This document shows, piece by piece, positions 24,737-31,874 of a stretch of 38,522 bases of DNA. The stretch comes from a virus. The stretch lies in the IMG/VR virus record IMGVR_UViG_3300033149_003124, positions 1 to 38,522 of that record; one strand, given 5' to 3'. Numbering within the stretch: position 1 is the first letter of the stretch; each line of letters opens with the position of its first letter. Both the position numbers and the translations under genes were made by a program. Below the pieces are notes generated by a model. It was not told the origin of the DNA. It was given only the letters and a program-made list of their open reading frames with translations, and ran no database searches.

Positions 24737-25583
24737 CGAGCGGCCGCTGGTGATAGGCGTGGACTTCGACGGCGTCTGTGCCGAGGACTGCGGGACCTGG
24801 CAGGGGCGCGGTGTGTTCGGGAAACCTATACCAGAGACGCGGGTCCTGTTGAAACTCCTCAAAGCATGGGGCTGGGAGGTGGCGCTGTGGACGACCCGCG
24901 GTGAGGTCGATGACCTCAAGCGCTTCTGCGCCGAGCACGACCTCCCCGTTGACTACTGGCCCGGCGAGAACCCCTACCGGCACGAGGAGCGCGGGGCGTC
25001 GGATAAGCTCAAGGCGGATATCTACCTCGATGACCGCGGCGTCCGGTTCTCACGCGACATCCAGACTGTACTCGATACCATAATGGCAACCCGTAACTAC
25101 CGGGACCGGCTGTGTAAGGTGTCAACCGTCGACGCGCTTGTCGGTGTAGTCGAGGCTTACCAGAGCGTCGGCCGGACGGTGGTGTTCACCTGCGGCTGCT
25201 TCGACCTCCTCCACCGCGGCCACGTGCGGATGCTCCAGGAGGCCCGTGACCTCGGTGACCTGCTGATTGCCGCAGTCAACAACGACAGCGCGGTCCGCTC
25301 ACTCAAGGGTGACGGGCGGCCCTACGTCCCGCTCGACGGCCGGGCCGAGATGCTGTCCGCTTTGCACTGCGTGGACTTCGTGCTTCCGTTCGGCGTGGAC
25401 CCGCTGCCGCTCATAGATGCGCTGATGCCGGACGTGTTCGCAAAGGGCGAGCACAGCCCGCTGGAGGTTATGTGGTGCGAGAGGCGGGGCATCAAGATAC
25501 ACTCCTGCCGTCTGCTTGACGGCTGGAGCACAACCGAACTGTCACGGTCAATCCGCGAAGGGAAAACTCATGGCATGGATTAG
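24723..25583 (+). CDS. HAD phosphatase-like domain fused to heptose-type adenylyltransferase
   Basis: A 286-aa bifunctional-looking protein; the ATG at 24723 follows GGAGGAACTGG. Residues 9-120 are a HAD-like domain with D14-F-D16-G, WTTRG and YLDDRG motifs. Residues 150-286 are a nucleotidyltransferase of the RfaE2/HldE C-terminal type, with CGCFDLLHRGHVRML (about 157-171) containing the HxGH motif (H164, H167). It would make an ADP- or similar nucleotide-activated sugar from a sugar phosphate, feeding the neighbouring GT9. HAD plus adenylyltransferase are two of the steps of ADP-heptose synthesis. The exact sugar is not shown by sequence. Confidence 0.75.
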   Translation: MAKRNERPLVIGVDFDGVCAEDCGTWQGRGVFGKPIPETRVLLKLLKAWGWEVALWTTRGEVDDLKRFCAEHDLPVDYWPGENPYRHEERGASDKLKADIYLDDRGVRFSRDIQTVLDTIMATRNYRDRLCKVSTVDALVGVVEAYQSVGRTVVFTCGCFDLLHRGHVRMLQEARDLGDLLIAAVNNDSAVRSLKGDGRPYVPLDGRAEMLSALHCVDFVLPFGVDPLPLIDALMPDVFAKGEHSPLEVMWCERRGIKIHSCRLLDGWSTTELSRSIREGKTHGMD

Positions 25584-26806
25584 GCGGCGCTTTCGCAACC
25601 GCACCTTCTGGCTCGATGAGAACTCCCTTGAAGTAACCCACGGAGACGACCCGCCGGACAAGATGCCCGCCCCTGTCTTCCAGCACCGGAAGACACCCGT
25701 TCACCCACCGCTGTAACCTCGCCTGCGACTACTGCTTCGTCCGGAACTACTACCCGGATGACCTGCCCATCATGCCGCTCGGGATTGCCGTCCGTGCCCT
25801 GCGCCTGCTCGAACCGAAGCGGCCCTTCAGCATATCGTTCTTCGGCGGCGAACCGCTCATGGCGTGGCCGACGCTGGTTCACCTCACCGAGGCTGCGCTC
25901 TCAATGGCCGCGCACTCCGGCGTCAGGCCGAGGTTCCACGTCACCACCAACGGAACGCTCCTCGATGAGCGCAAGGCCCGCTGGCTGGACGAGCGCGGCT
26001 TCTCCCTTATCGTCAGCCTCGACGGCCCGGAGCGGCTACACAACGAGGCCCGGCCGATGCGCGGAGGGACCGGCTCATTCGATGAGGTCATGGCCGGGCT
26101 TGAGGCGGTGAAGGCCCATCCCAAACTGGCGCAGAGGACCACGCTCCGCGGAACCTTCTCCGCCGCCCGGCTCGACCTGGTTGATCGGGTCGAGTTCCTC
26201 AACCGCCTGTGTGACGACGGCTTCGCAGCCAACGTCTCCGTCGAACCGGCAAGCCTCGTCACCGAGGGATGCGCGGTCCTGCCCGCCGGACACGAGCACG
26301 CGCTGAAGCGCTCGGACGCCAAACGCCTGCGCCGCGAGTATGACGCTCTCGCCGACTGGTGGCTGGAGCGGGAGCGGGCGGGGAAGAAGCCGCGCTTCTT
26401 CCACTTCCGCAAGATGCTGGACCGGCTGGAGAAGAAGCGCCCGGTGTGCTCCGACTGCGGGGCGGGATGGGGGTACGTCTGTGTGAACCCGGCCGGCGAA
26501 CTCCATGCCTGCCACCGCGAGGGGAACCCGATAGGTGACGTGTGGAGGGGGTTCGACGAAGAGGCCCGGGCACCGTGGCTCGATAACCGCTACTACGCCC
26601 GGGACCGGTGCGTCCGCTGCTGGGCGAGGAACCTCTGCGGAGGCGGCTGCCGGAAGGATTCATGGGACAAGTTCGGCGACCTCAGCCGGACCGACTCCCT
26701 CGCCTGCTTTGTCCGCAAGACCTGGCTCCTGGAAGCGGTATACCTGTCTGGTATCCGGGAAATCCGGGACGCCGGGACGCGCGAATCCGCCGGGTGCGGG
26801 GGCTGA
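25570..26806 (+). CDS. Radical-SAM/SPASM peptide-modifying enzyme, one frame break near 25699
   Basis: It would generate a radical from SAM and modify a peptide, often at Cys, Ser or Thr. The first frame starts at ATG 25570 and stops at 25716. The [4Fe-4S]-binding motif C-N-L-A-C-D-Y-C is encoded at 25709-25732 in the next frame, which has no ATG until 25772. A +1 shift at CCC-G (25696-25699) joins them into a 411-aa protein of normal family size. Downstream are FFGGEPLM (SAM binding) and a full SPASM domain: CSDCGAGWGYVC, HACHREG, CVRCWARNLCGGGC and a final Cys. Programmed shifting, a real inactivating mutation or a one-base assembly error are all possible. A start at 25772 alone would lose the cluster motif. 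Confidence 0.8.
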
Positions 26807-26912
26807 AAAATCGGCGCAAGGGGGGCGCAGGGGGGACGGCAAATCCCGTAACACCCGATGCCACCGGCACTTACAGCGCAAAAATAATCTCAAAAAAATC
26901 TCAAGAAAGTGC

Positions 26913-26940
26913 TTGCGCCTGCCGATAATAGTGGTATAGT
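26913..26940 (+). promoter_or_regulatory. Promoter upstream of the HNH gene
   Basis: TTGCGC (26913-26918) and TATAGT (26935-26940) are 16 bp apart in an A-rich stretch (from about 26878), in the 155-bp gap after the radical-SAM gene. AAAGTGCTT precedes the -35 box, as at 6701. It probably starts the early transcript. Confidence 0.65.
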
Positions 26941-26961
26941 ACTAATAGATAGGAGGATGAG

Positions 26962-27384
26962 ATGAGCGGGACCGGGCGTAACGAGCAGGGGTGGCAGGGC
27001 TCCAAATGGATTCGCCGCACGACCCGCCTTGCTATCTACCTGCGGGACGGCCTCTCCTGTGCATACTGCGGGGCGTCCATCGAGGACGGCGCAATCCTCA
27101 CCATCGACCACATCAAGCCCCGTTCGAGGGGCGGCTCGAACGAGCCGCGCAACCTGGTCACCGCCTGCAAGCGGTGCAACAGCGCCCGCGGTGACCGGCC
27201 TCTCCGCCGGTTCGCACGCTCGGTTGCCGACTACCTGAACCACGGCGTTGAGGCCGACGCAATCGTCAAGCACGTACAGACCTGCCGCCGCCGCCGGTTA
27301 CCCCGGGCGGAGGCACGCGAACTGATAGAGCGCCGCGGCTCGGTGGCCGCGGCTCTCGCCTACTCCTCCACGGGGGAGGAGTAG
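26962..27384 (+). CDS. HNH endonuclease
   Basis: A 140-aa nuclease with AGGAGG 5 bases upstream. The zinc and active-site pattern is complete: C33-x2-C36, D49-H50-I-K-P, N64 and C69-x2-C72-N73. The remaining 65 residues are helical and basic. HNH proteins of this size help terminase cleavage in some phages or act as homing or anti-host nucleases. Here it starts the early block, far from the terminase, so a packaging role is less certain. The stop codon lies inside a 12-bp hairpin. Confidence 0.88.
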   Translation: MSGTGRNEQGWQGSKWIRRTTRLAIYLRDGLSCAYCGASIEDGAILTIDHIKPRSRGGSNEPRNLVTACKRCNSARGDRPLRRFARSVADYLNHGVEADAIVKHVQTCRRRRLPRAEARELIERRGSVAAALAYSSTGEE

Positions 27385-27386
27385 GC
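27358..27386 (+). terminator. 12-bp hairpin spanning the HNH stop codon
   Basis: GCCTACTCCTCC (27358-27369) pairs perfectly with 27375-27386 across a 5-base loop and includes the TAG stop. No T tract follows, so it may be an RNA-stability or translational element, not a terminator. Confidence 0.6.
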
Positions 27387-27396
27387 CATCCACGGG

Positions 27397-27423
27397 GGGC
27401 CTCGGATCGCCCGGCCGAGGCCC
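27397..27423 (+). promoter_or_regulatory. Second hairpin downstream of HNH
   Basis: GGGCCTCGG (27397-27405) pairs with CCGAGGCCC (27415-27423), 9 bp around a 9-base loop, 10 bases after the first hairpin. No T-run follows. Confidence 0.6.
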
Positions 27424-27459
27424 ACCCGCTACCGGGCGACCGGGCGGAGGAGACCTGTG

Positions 27460-27582
27460 ATGGCCGAGATCAGAGAGAAGTTGGAGCGGTTGGCCGGCGC
27501 TGAGTGGGCGGACGACGACAGCCGCCGGATAGCCCGAGAGGCGTTGGCACTGCTACGGTGCCACTACTCCGTGGATGGGTGA
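27460..27582 (+). CDS. 40-aa small protein
   Basis: A 40-codon frame with GGAGGAG 7 bases before ATG 27460. It is a single amphipathic helix pair (REKLERLAGAEW, SRRIAREALALL) with one Cys. Its stop overlaps the next ATG by 8 bases (ATGGGTGA), supporting translation. Function unknown. Confidence 0.6.
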   Translation: MAEIREKLERLAGAEWADDDSRRIAREALALLRCHYSVDG

Positions 27583-27760
27583 GGAGCACGCGGACGCGGA
27601 AATCGGGGCACTCGTGGTCGGCGACGTGCTGGCCGCTGTCAACACCTACTACAGGTCCAATCGACTCACCGAGATAGACGGAGCCAGCGTACGTCAGTGG
27701 TTCCCCAGCCTGTCCAGTTGGCTCGATAGGGTCGAGCGTGACGCCGAAACGGGGGAGTAA
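27575..27760 (+). CDS. 61-aa small acidic protein
   Basis: Starts inside the stop of the 40-aa gene. It has a helical region (VGDVLAAVNTYYRS) and a WLDRV helix. The final residues RDAETGE and the stop are encoded by the first copy of the intergenic hairpin element, and the same C-terminal end is seen in the repeat protein at 28217. Function unknown. Confidence 0.5.
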   Translation: MGEEHADAEIGALVVGDVLAAVNTYYRSNRLTEIDGASVRQWFPSLSSWLDRVERDAETGE

Positions 27761-27811
27761 TCCCCCGTCGCTCGGGGCAAGCCCCTCCCCGGGCCTGACG
27801 AGGCAGGGGCA
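27737..27811 (+). repeat. Intergenic hairpin element, copy 1 (75 bp)
   Basis: Identical over 75 bp to 29498-29572. It begins with CGTGACGCC, contains a 7-bp hairpin CGGGGGA/TCCCCCG whose loop holds the end of the stop codon, and then GCCCCT...AGGGGC enclosing GCCT-GACG-AGGC. It ends 14 bases before the next start codon. Confidence 0.9.
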
Positions 27812-27825
27812 CGAGGAGACCTATA

Positions 27826-28131
27826 ATGATGGAGATAGTCGGATACGAGGACGGACACATGGGGTGGACGGAGGGTGACATGGTCACGGCGGACAACCTC
27901 GATGAGCGGGGTCGCGCGACGACCGCCTACGTCCGCAACGCCATCAAGTCCATGTTAGGCCGTCGAGGGACGGCCGCCGAACTCTACCGCCGAGCGTACG
28001 GGTGCCTGTCCATCGGCGATATGCGCGGCATGACGTTGGTGACCCGCGGCGGGGGACGGATCGTAGTCAGTCTCTATGACGAGCACGAGACTGGCGTGTG
28101 GGACTCGCGCGGCCGTAAGATATGGTGGTAG
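27826..28131 (+). CDS. Hypothetical protein between element copies
   Basis: A 101-aa protein (ATG 27826 or 27829) that begins 14 bases after element copy 1 with ACGAGGAG before it. It has no hydrophobic stretch. A central RGRATTAYVRNAIKSMLGRRGTAAELYRRAYG helix region (split by turns) may bind nucleic acid, and the C-terminus is strand-rich. I recognise no family. Copy 2 of the element follows directly after its TAG stop. Confidence 0.5.
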   Translation: MMEIVGYEDGHMGWTEGDMVTADNLDERGRATTAYVRNAIKSMLGRRGTAAELYRRAYGCLSIGDMRGMTLVTRGGGRIVVSLYDEHETGVWDSRGRKIWW

Positions 28132-28178
28132 CCGTCGCTCGGGGCAAGCCCCTCCCCGGGCCTGACGAGGCAGGGGCA
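28132..28178 (+). repeat. Intergenic hairpin element, copy 2 (47-bp core)
   Basis: It shares the last 47 bp of copies 1 and 3 exactly but lacks the first, stop-spanning hairpin. It starts directly after the stop of the 27826 gene and ends 39 bases before the next ATG. Confidence 0.88.
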
Positions 28179-28216
28179 CGTCGAGGAACTGAGGACGATA
28201 GTGAAGGAGAAGCGGA

Positions 28217-29521
28217 ATGGCTAAGCACGCAGTTACCCCTGTATGGCAGTGGACGTACGACGGGGACAAAGTGTTGTTGGTCAAATGGGTCAACAAGGAC
28301 GGAACATCGTATGGCGGTTTTCAATGGCCGGAGAGCGGGCCGGTTGAAGCCCCGGATTGGGACCCTGAACCTAAGTGTGGTGGCGGCCTTCACGGCTGGC
28401 CCTGGGGAATCGGTGTCGGCGCGGGGAAAGAACCGGACTATTCTGGGCGGTGGCTGGTATTCGCGGCTGACCCGGAAGACGTAGTATGGGTGGATAACGA
28501 GAAGGCGAAGTGTAGAACGGCGGAGGTCGTCTATTGCGGCCCGTGGTGGGGTGCCTACAAGTGTATCGCCGCCGGGCAAGCCGCGTGGATTCAGCACGCC
28601 GCGAGCGGAGCGGCCTCGGCAACAGGGCAGAGCGGAGCGGCCTCGGCAACAGGGGAGAGCGGAGCGGCCTCGGCAACAGGGTATAGCGGAGCGGCCTCAG
28701 CAACAGGGCAGAGCGGAGCGGCCTCGGCAACAGGGTATAGCGGAGCGGCCTCGGCAACAGGGCAGAGCGGAGCGGCCTCGGCAACAGGGAAGAGCGGAGC
28801 GGCCTCAGCAACAGGGTGGAGAGGAGCGGCCTCGGCAACAGGGAAGAGCGGAGCGGCCTCGGCGACAGGCCGGAACGGCGCAGCCTCGGCAACGGGCCAG
28901 AACGGCGCGGCCTCAGCAACAGAACAGAACGGCGCGGCCTCGGCAACAGGGCAGAGCGGAGCGGCCTCGGCAACAGGGCAGAGCGGAGCGGCCTCGGCAA
29001 CAGGGTGGAGAGGAGCGGCCTCGGCAACAGGGTGGAGAGGAGCGGCCTCGGCAACAGGGGAGAGCGGAGCGGCCTCGGCAACAGGGTATAGCGGAGCGGC
29101 CTCGGCAACAGGGCAGAGCGGAGCGGCCTCGGCAACAGGGGAGAGCGGAGCGGCCTCGGCAACAGGGCAGAGCGGAGCGGCCTCAGCAACAGGGAAGAGC
29201 GGAGCGGCCTCGGCAACAGGGCAGAGCGGAGCGGCCTCGGCAACAGGGCAGAGCGGAGCGGCCTCGGCAACAGGGGTTGGGTCGGTGGCTGCCGTAACCC
29301 AAGCCACGGAATACTCGCACGTCGAGGCCGGCCCTGGCGGAATAGCGGCAGTGATAGGCGAAGAGGTCAGGTGGACCGTACACAAGCAGGCCGTGCTTAT
29401 CCAGCGGTGGAAACACGGCAACGGTTGGCGTACAGCGGTATTGTACGGCCGTGATTATCCGCACGAGAAGACCGTCCGAATAGTGAAAGGAAAGCGCCGT
29501 GACGCCGAAACGGGGGAGTAA
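28217..29521 (+). CDS. Nonapeptide-repeat protein A
   Basis: A 434-aa protein with AAGGAGAAGC before its ATG. Residues 1-129 are a folded N-terminal domain with WQWTYDGDKVLLVKW, GGFQWP and GGGLHGWPWG segments. Residues 130-354 are 25 tandem copies of a 9-residue unit, (S/R/N)GAASATG-x, in which only the two residues at the unit boundary vary (mainly QS, ES, YS, KS, WR, RN, QN, VG). A short C-terminal domain (about 355-434) follows. The regular Ala/Gly/Ser/Thr spacing suggests a beta-solenoid. A paralogue lies at 33165. The gene stands between element copies 2 and 3. Function unknown; it has no signal peptide. Confidence 0.8.
   Translation: MAKHAVTPVWQWTYDGDKVLLVKWVNKDGTSYGGFQWPESGPVEAPDWDPEPKCGGGLHGWPWGIGVGAGKEPDYSGRWLVFAADPEDVVWVDNEKAKCRTAEVVYCGPWWGAYKCIAAGQAAWIQHAASGAASATGQSGAASATGESGAASATGYSGAASATGQSGAASATGYSGAASATGQSGAASATGKSGAASATGWRGAASATGKSGAASATGRNGAASATGQNGAASATEQNGAASATGQSGAASATGQSGAASATGWRGAASATGWRGAASATGESGAASATGYSGAASATGQSGAASATGESGAASATGQSGAASATGKSGAASATGQSGAASATGQSGAASATGVGSVAAVTQATEYSHVEAGPGGIAAVIGEEVRWTVHKQAVLIQRWKHGNGWRTAVLYGRDYPHEKTVRIVKGKRRDAETGE
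28604..29278 (+). repeat. 27-bp tandem repeat, 25 units (gene A)
   Basis: Each unit encodes nine residues. About 21 bases of each unit are nearly invariant (GGAGCGGCCTCGGCAACAGG core), and the two boundary codons vary. Slippage or recombination during replication could change the count. Confidence 0.95.
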
Positions 29522-29572
29522 TCCCCCGTCGCTCGGGGCAAGCCCCTCCCCGGGCCTGACGAGGCAGGGGCA
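29498..29572 (+). repeat. Intergenic hairpin element, copy 3 (75 bp)
   Basis: Identical to copy 1. It supplies the final RDAETGE codons and stop of repeat protein A, and ends 17 bases before the next start. Confidence 0.9.
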
Positions 29573-29589
29573 AGAGCATGAGAGGAGCG

Positions 29590-29934
29590 ATGATGACCGA
29601 CACTCTCGATGATGCGCTGTTGCGTCTGCTCCGCCCGGGCCGGGCGAGGGCCGTTACCTCGCGGCGGCTGCGGCAGACGCTGTCGGTTGAGTTGGGCCGG
29701 AGGGTTGGAGACGCCAGCCTCCGCCGGGCGGCGAAGCGCCTGCTACTCGCCGGGCACCCGGTCGTGTCGGACCGTAACGGGTTCTACCTCGCCGAGGACC
29801 TCGCCGAACTGCTGGCTTACCGGGACAACCTCGACCTGAGGATGCGGGGATTACTCCGCGACCTCCGCGCAGTGGACAACCTGCTCAAGGCCGAGCGGGT
29901 TGCGGACCTGTTCGACCGGAGGGCGGCTCAGTGA
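29590..29934 (+). CDS. Winged-helix-like DNA-binding protein (putative)
   Basis: A protein of about 114 aa; ATGs at 29590 and 29593 follow AGAGGAG, and another in-frame ATG lies at 29578. Residues about 20-65 show a helix-turn-helix and wing pattern (TSRRLRQTLSVELGRRVGDASLRRAAKRLL, then a HPVVSDRNGFYLAED hairpin). The C-terminal helix is charged. It could be a small phage repressor or DNA-binding factor of the early region. Ends in a GTGA overlap with the next gene. Confidence 0.6.
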   Translation: MMTDTLDDALLRLLRPGRARAVTSRRLRQTLSVELGRRVGDASLRRAAKRLLLAGHPVVSDRNGFYLAEDLAELLAYRDNLDLRMRGLLRDLRAVDNLLKAERVADLFDRRAAQ

Positions 29935-30182
29935 CGTGGGCGGAATTCGACCGGCTCTGCCGGGAGCGGAGCATCGGTGACGTCGGAGACCTCTGCGAGG
30001 CTATCGGTGTCACCGAACCGGGCCGGGCGCTTATCGGCGGGATAGCATGGTATCTCGCCCGCCAGGCGTTCGGCGGCTCAATGCCGTTGCAAGTGCTGTG
30101 GGAAGTATTGGACGACGACGCGCGCGAAGGGCTCGTGCGCGCCTTGACAGAGAAGGAGAAGCAGTATGCCGGAGAAGAATAG
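29931..30182 (+). CDS. Small hypothetical protein
   Basis: An 83-aa protein starting at GTG 29931 (GTGA overlap). It is helical with an LIGGIAWYLARQAFGGSM segment that is moderately hydrophobic. I recognise no family. It is co-translated with the winged-helix gene and overlaps the Gp157 gene by 17 bases. Confidence 0.55.
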   Translation: MTWAEFDRLCRERSIGDVGDLCEAIGVTEPGRALIGGIAWYLARQAFGGSMPLQVLWEVLDDDAREGLVRALTEKEKQYAGEE

Positions 30183-30711
30183 CGAGAAACACGCCACGCT
30201 GTACCAGTTGCGGGACGACTACCTCGACCTGCAACGGGCCTATGACGACCTTGCCGAAGAAGGCCTGACCGACGAGGAAATCAATGAGCGGCTCGGCGAC
30301 CAACTGAAAGGCATCGAGGACGAGTTCGGCGCGAAGGTCGAACGCATCGCACTGCTCTGCCGGAACGACCAGCTGATGGCCGGGGTTGCCAGGGAGGAAT
30401 CGGCGCGGCTGGCGGCGCGGGCGAAGCGCCTGCATCAGCGGGTGGAGTTCTTCGAGCGCTACCTCTTGCACTCGATGCGGCTCGTAAACAAGCGCAAGGT
30501 CGAGGGGGCGCTCGTCACGGTGTCAATCCGCAAGGCCCCGGTGTCCGCGCACGTGCTGGACCCGGAGAAGGTCCCCGAGCCCTTCATGCGCCACGTGCCC
30601 GAGCAGTGGGTGCCGGACAAGAAGGCGCTGGTCAAGCACTACCGGGAGAGCGGCGAGGAAATCGAGGGCGTCACCTTTATCACCGACAAGGAAACCATCC
30701 AGATACGATAG
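30166..30711 (+). CDS. Siphovirus Gp157-family protein
   Basis: A 181-aa protein. It has an N-terminal acidic helix pair (LYQLRDDYLDLQRAYDDL), a long coiled coil at about 45-110, then a KVEGALVTVSIRKAP strand and a VPDKKALVKHYRESGEEIEGVTF end. That is the complete pattern of the phage Gp157 family. The proteins are widespread next to single-strand annealing genes and were first linked to phage-resistance phenotypes in Streptococcus; the biochemical role is unclear. The next gene is a recombinase, as expected. Confidence 0.85.
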   Translation: MPEKNSEKHATLYQLRDDYLDLQRAYDDLAEEGLTDEEINERLGDQLKGIEDEFGAKVERIALLCRNDQLMAGVAREESARLAARAKRLHQRVEFFERYLLHSMRLVNKRKVEGALVTVSIRKAPVSAHVLDPEKVPEPFMRHVPEQWVPDKKALVKHYRESGEEIEGVTFITDKETIQIR

Positions 30712-30723
30712 GAGTATATACCA

Positions 30724-31416
30724 ATGCGGGAAGACAGGGAAAAGAACCTTGCGCTCTGGCGTGAGGTCGAGCACACGCCAGCGGAGTTCCGGAAGGAGGT
30801 GGACTTCGGCCGGAAGTTCACGGCCATTGACCCCTACTACCGCCTGCGGCTGGCAACGGAGTTGTGGGGTCCGTTCGGCAACCGATGGGGTGTCCGCAAC
30901 GAGCGGTTCGACTGGCCGCTGGAGGGGGAGCACCTGCTGGTCTACCAGGCCGAGCTCTACTACCCGGCGGACGACGGCGAGGGCGTGGTACCTCTCCACT
31001 CCAGTATACTGGCGGCGAATAAGCGCGGCCTTGACGCGGACGCGGTCAAGAAGGTAGCGACCGACGCCTTGACCAAGGGGCTGAGCAAGCTCGGGTTCAG
31101 CGCCGATATCTTCCTCGGGTCATTCGAGGACGAGCCGTATACCAGCCGCGCTCAGTCGGCGGACGTTGTTGAGCAGGCGGCGAAGGAGGCCCCGCAACAC
31201 AAGGAGGTGTACGACCTCATGAAGGCGTACGCGCTGGCAACGGAGACCAAGTTCGAGACCGTCTTCGCCAAGGCGACGAAAGGCATCGAGGCCGGGAACC
31301 GCTACAAGGTACTGGACATTGCAAGCGGTGACCTCGCCGAGGTCCGCAGCCGCCTGGAAATCCTCTGTGACGAGGCGGGCTACAGCGCGAGTCAACTGCT
31401 CGGGAGCGGTGACTGA
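30724..31416 (+). CDS. Single-strand annealing recombinase-like protein
   Basis: A 230-aa protein. The N-terminal half (TAIDPYYRLRLATELWGPFGNRWG and ATDALTKGLSKLGFSADIFLG, about residues 34-57 and 120-140) matches the core of phage annealing proteins of the Rad52/Sak type. These coat single strands and drive recombination. The C-terminal 80 residues are a helical extension with acidic content. It sits between Gp157 and a DUF1064 nuclease-like gene, the typical phage recombination cluster. Which annealing subfamily it belongs to needs profile comparison. Confidence 0.75.
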   Translation: MREDREKNLALWREVEHTPAEFRKEVDFGRKFTAIDPYYRLRLATELWGPFGNRWGVRNERFDWPLEGEHLLVYQAELYYPADDGEGVVPLHSSILAANKRGLDADAVKKVATDALTKGLSKLGFSADIFLGSFEDEPYTSRAQSADVVEQAAKEAPQHKEVYDLMKAYALATETKFETVFAKATKGIEAGNRYKVLDIASGDLAEVRSRLEILCDEAGYSASQLLGSGD

Positions 31417-31874
31417 TGCGGCGGCCGATGAGACTGGAAGACTTCGCGAACGCGCCGGAGCACATCAAGCGGCAACTCGGCTTACCGTGCGAGGCCACGA
31501 ACGGCAAGCCGCCCTGGGCGTCTGAGGATAGACCGCAGAAGTATAACGCAGAGAAGACCGAGGTCGACGGCGTGACGTTCGCCAGCAAGGCCGAGGCCGC
31601 GAGGTGGCGGGAACTGCAACTGCTGGAGCGGGCCGGGGAGATAGAGCACCTGAGGCACGAGGCGATACGGTTCATCCTCGGCCGGAGCGCCAAAGGAAGG
31701 CTGACGTGGTACAAGCCCGACTTCACCTACATCGATAATCGCAAGGGTCCGGGCTGGCTGGTGGCGGAGGACTTCAAGGGCTGCGCCGCCCGTGACTGGC
31801 CGGTGCGGTCGGCCGCATTCAAGAGGCTGTTCCCGGAGTGGGAACTGCGGGTATCCCGAAAGGAGCAGACATGA
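31416..31874 (+). CDS. DUF1064 nuclease-like protein
   Basis: A 152-aa protein (ATG 31416 in a TGATG overlap; a second ATG at 31428). The KYNAEKTEVDGVTFASKAEAARWRELQLLERAGEI segment (about 42-76, split here by turns) is the hallmark of the DUF1064 family. A WYKPDFTYID strand and an EDFKG segment carry acidic residues that could bind metal, as in VRR/PD-(D/E)xK nucleases. It is likely a structure-specific nuclease in recombination or DNA processing. The last bases overlap the next gene. Confidence 0.8.
   Translation: MRRPMRLEDFANAPEHIKRQLGLPCEATNGKPPWASEDRPQKYNAEKTEVDGVTFASKAEAARWRELQLLERAGEIEHLRHEAIRFILGRSAKGRLTWYKPDFTYIDNRKGPGWLVAEDFKGCAARDWPVRSAAFKRLFPEWELRVSRKEQT

Noticed and set aside
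24723-25583. A full ADP-heptose pathway
   Set aside because: Isomerase, kinase and epimerase genes are not in the window; only the phosphatase-like and adenylyltransferase-like steps and transferases can be seen.
25772-26806. Radical-SAM gene starting at the ATG at 25772
   Set aside because: That start would leave out the CNLACDYC cluster motif that lies in the same frame just upstream.
26962-27384. HNH protein as a packaging partner of the terminase
   Set aside because: It is far from the terminase genes and in a different transcription block; only the nuclease family is supported.
28604-29278. 27-bp tandem repeats as a CRISPR array
   Set aside because: Units abut without unique spacers and stay in frame with a full-length coding gene.
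28371-29421. Long minus-strand and alternate-frame reading frames across both repeat genes
   Set aside because: A 27-bp period is a multiple of three, so every frame without a stop in one unit stays open; these are periodicity artefacts with no ribosome site.
27737-29572. Integron attC sites
   Set aside because: The core integrase site consensus is not present and no integrase is encoded; only the cassette-like layout is similar.
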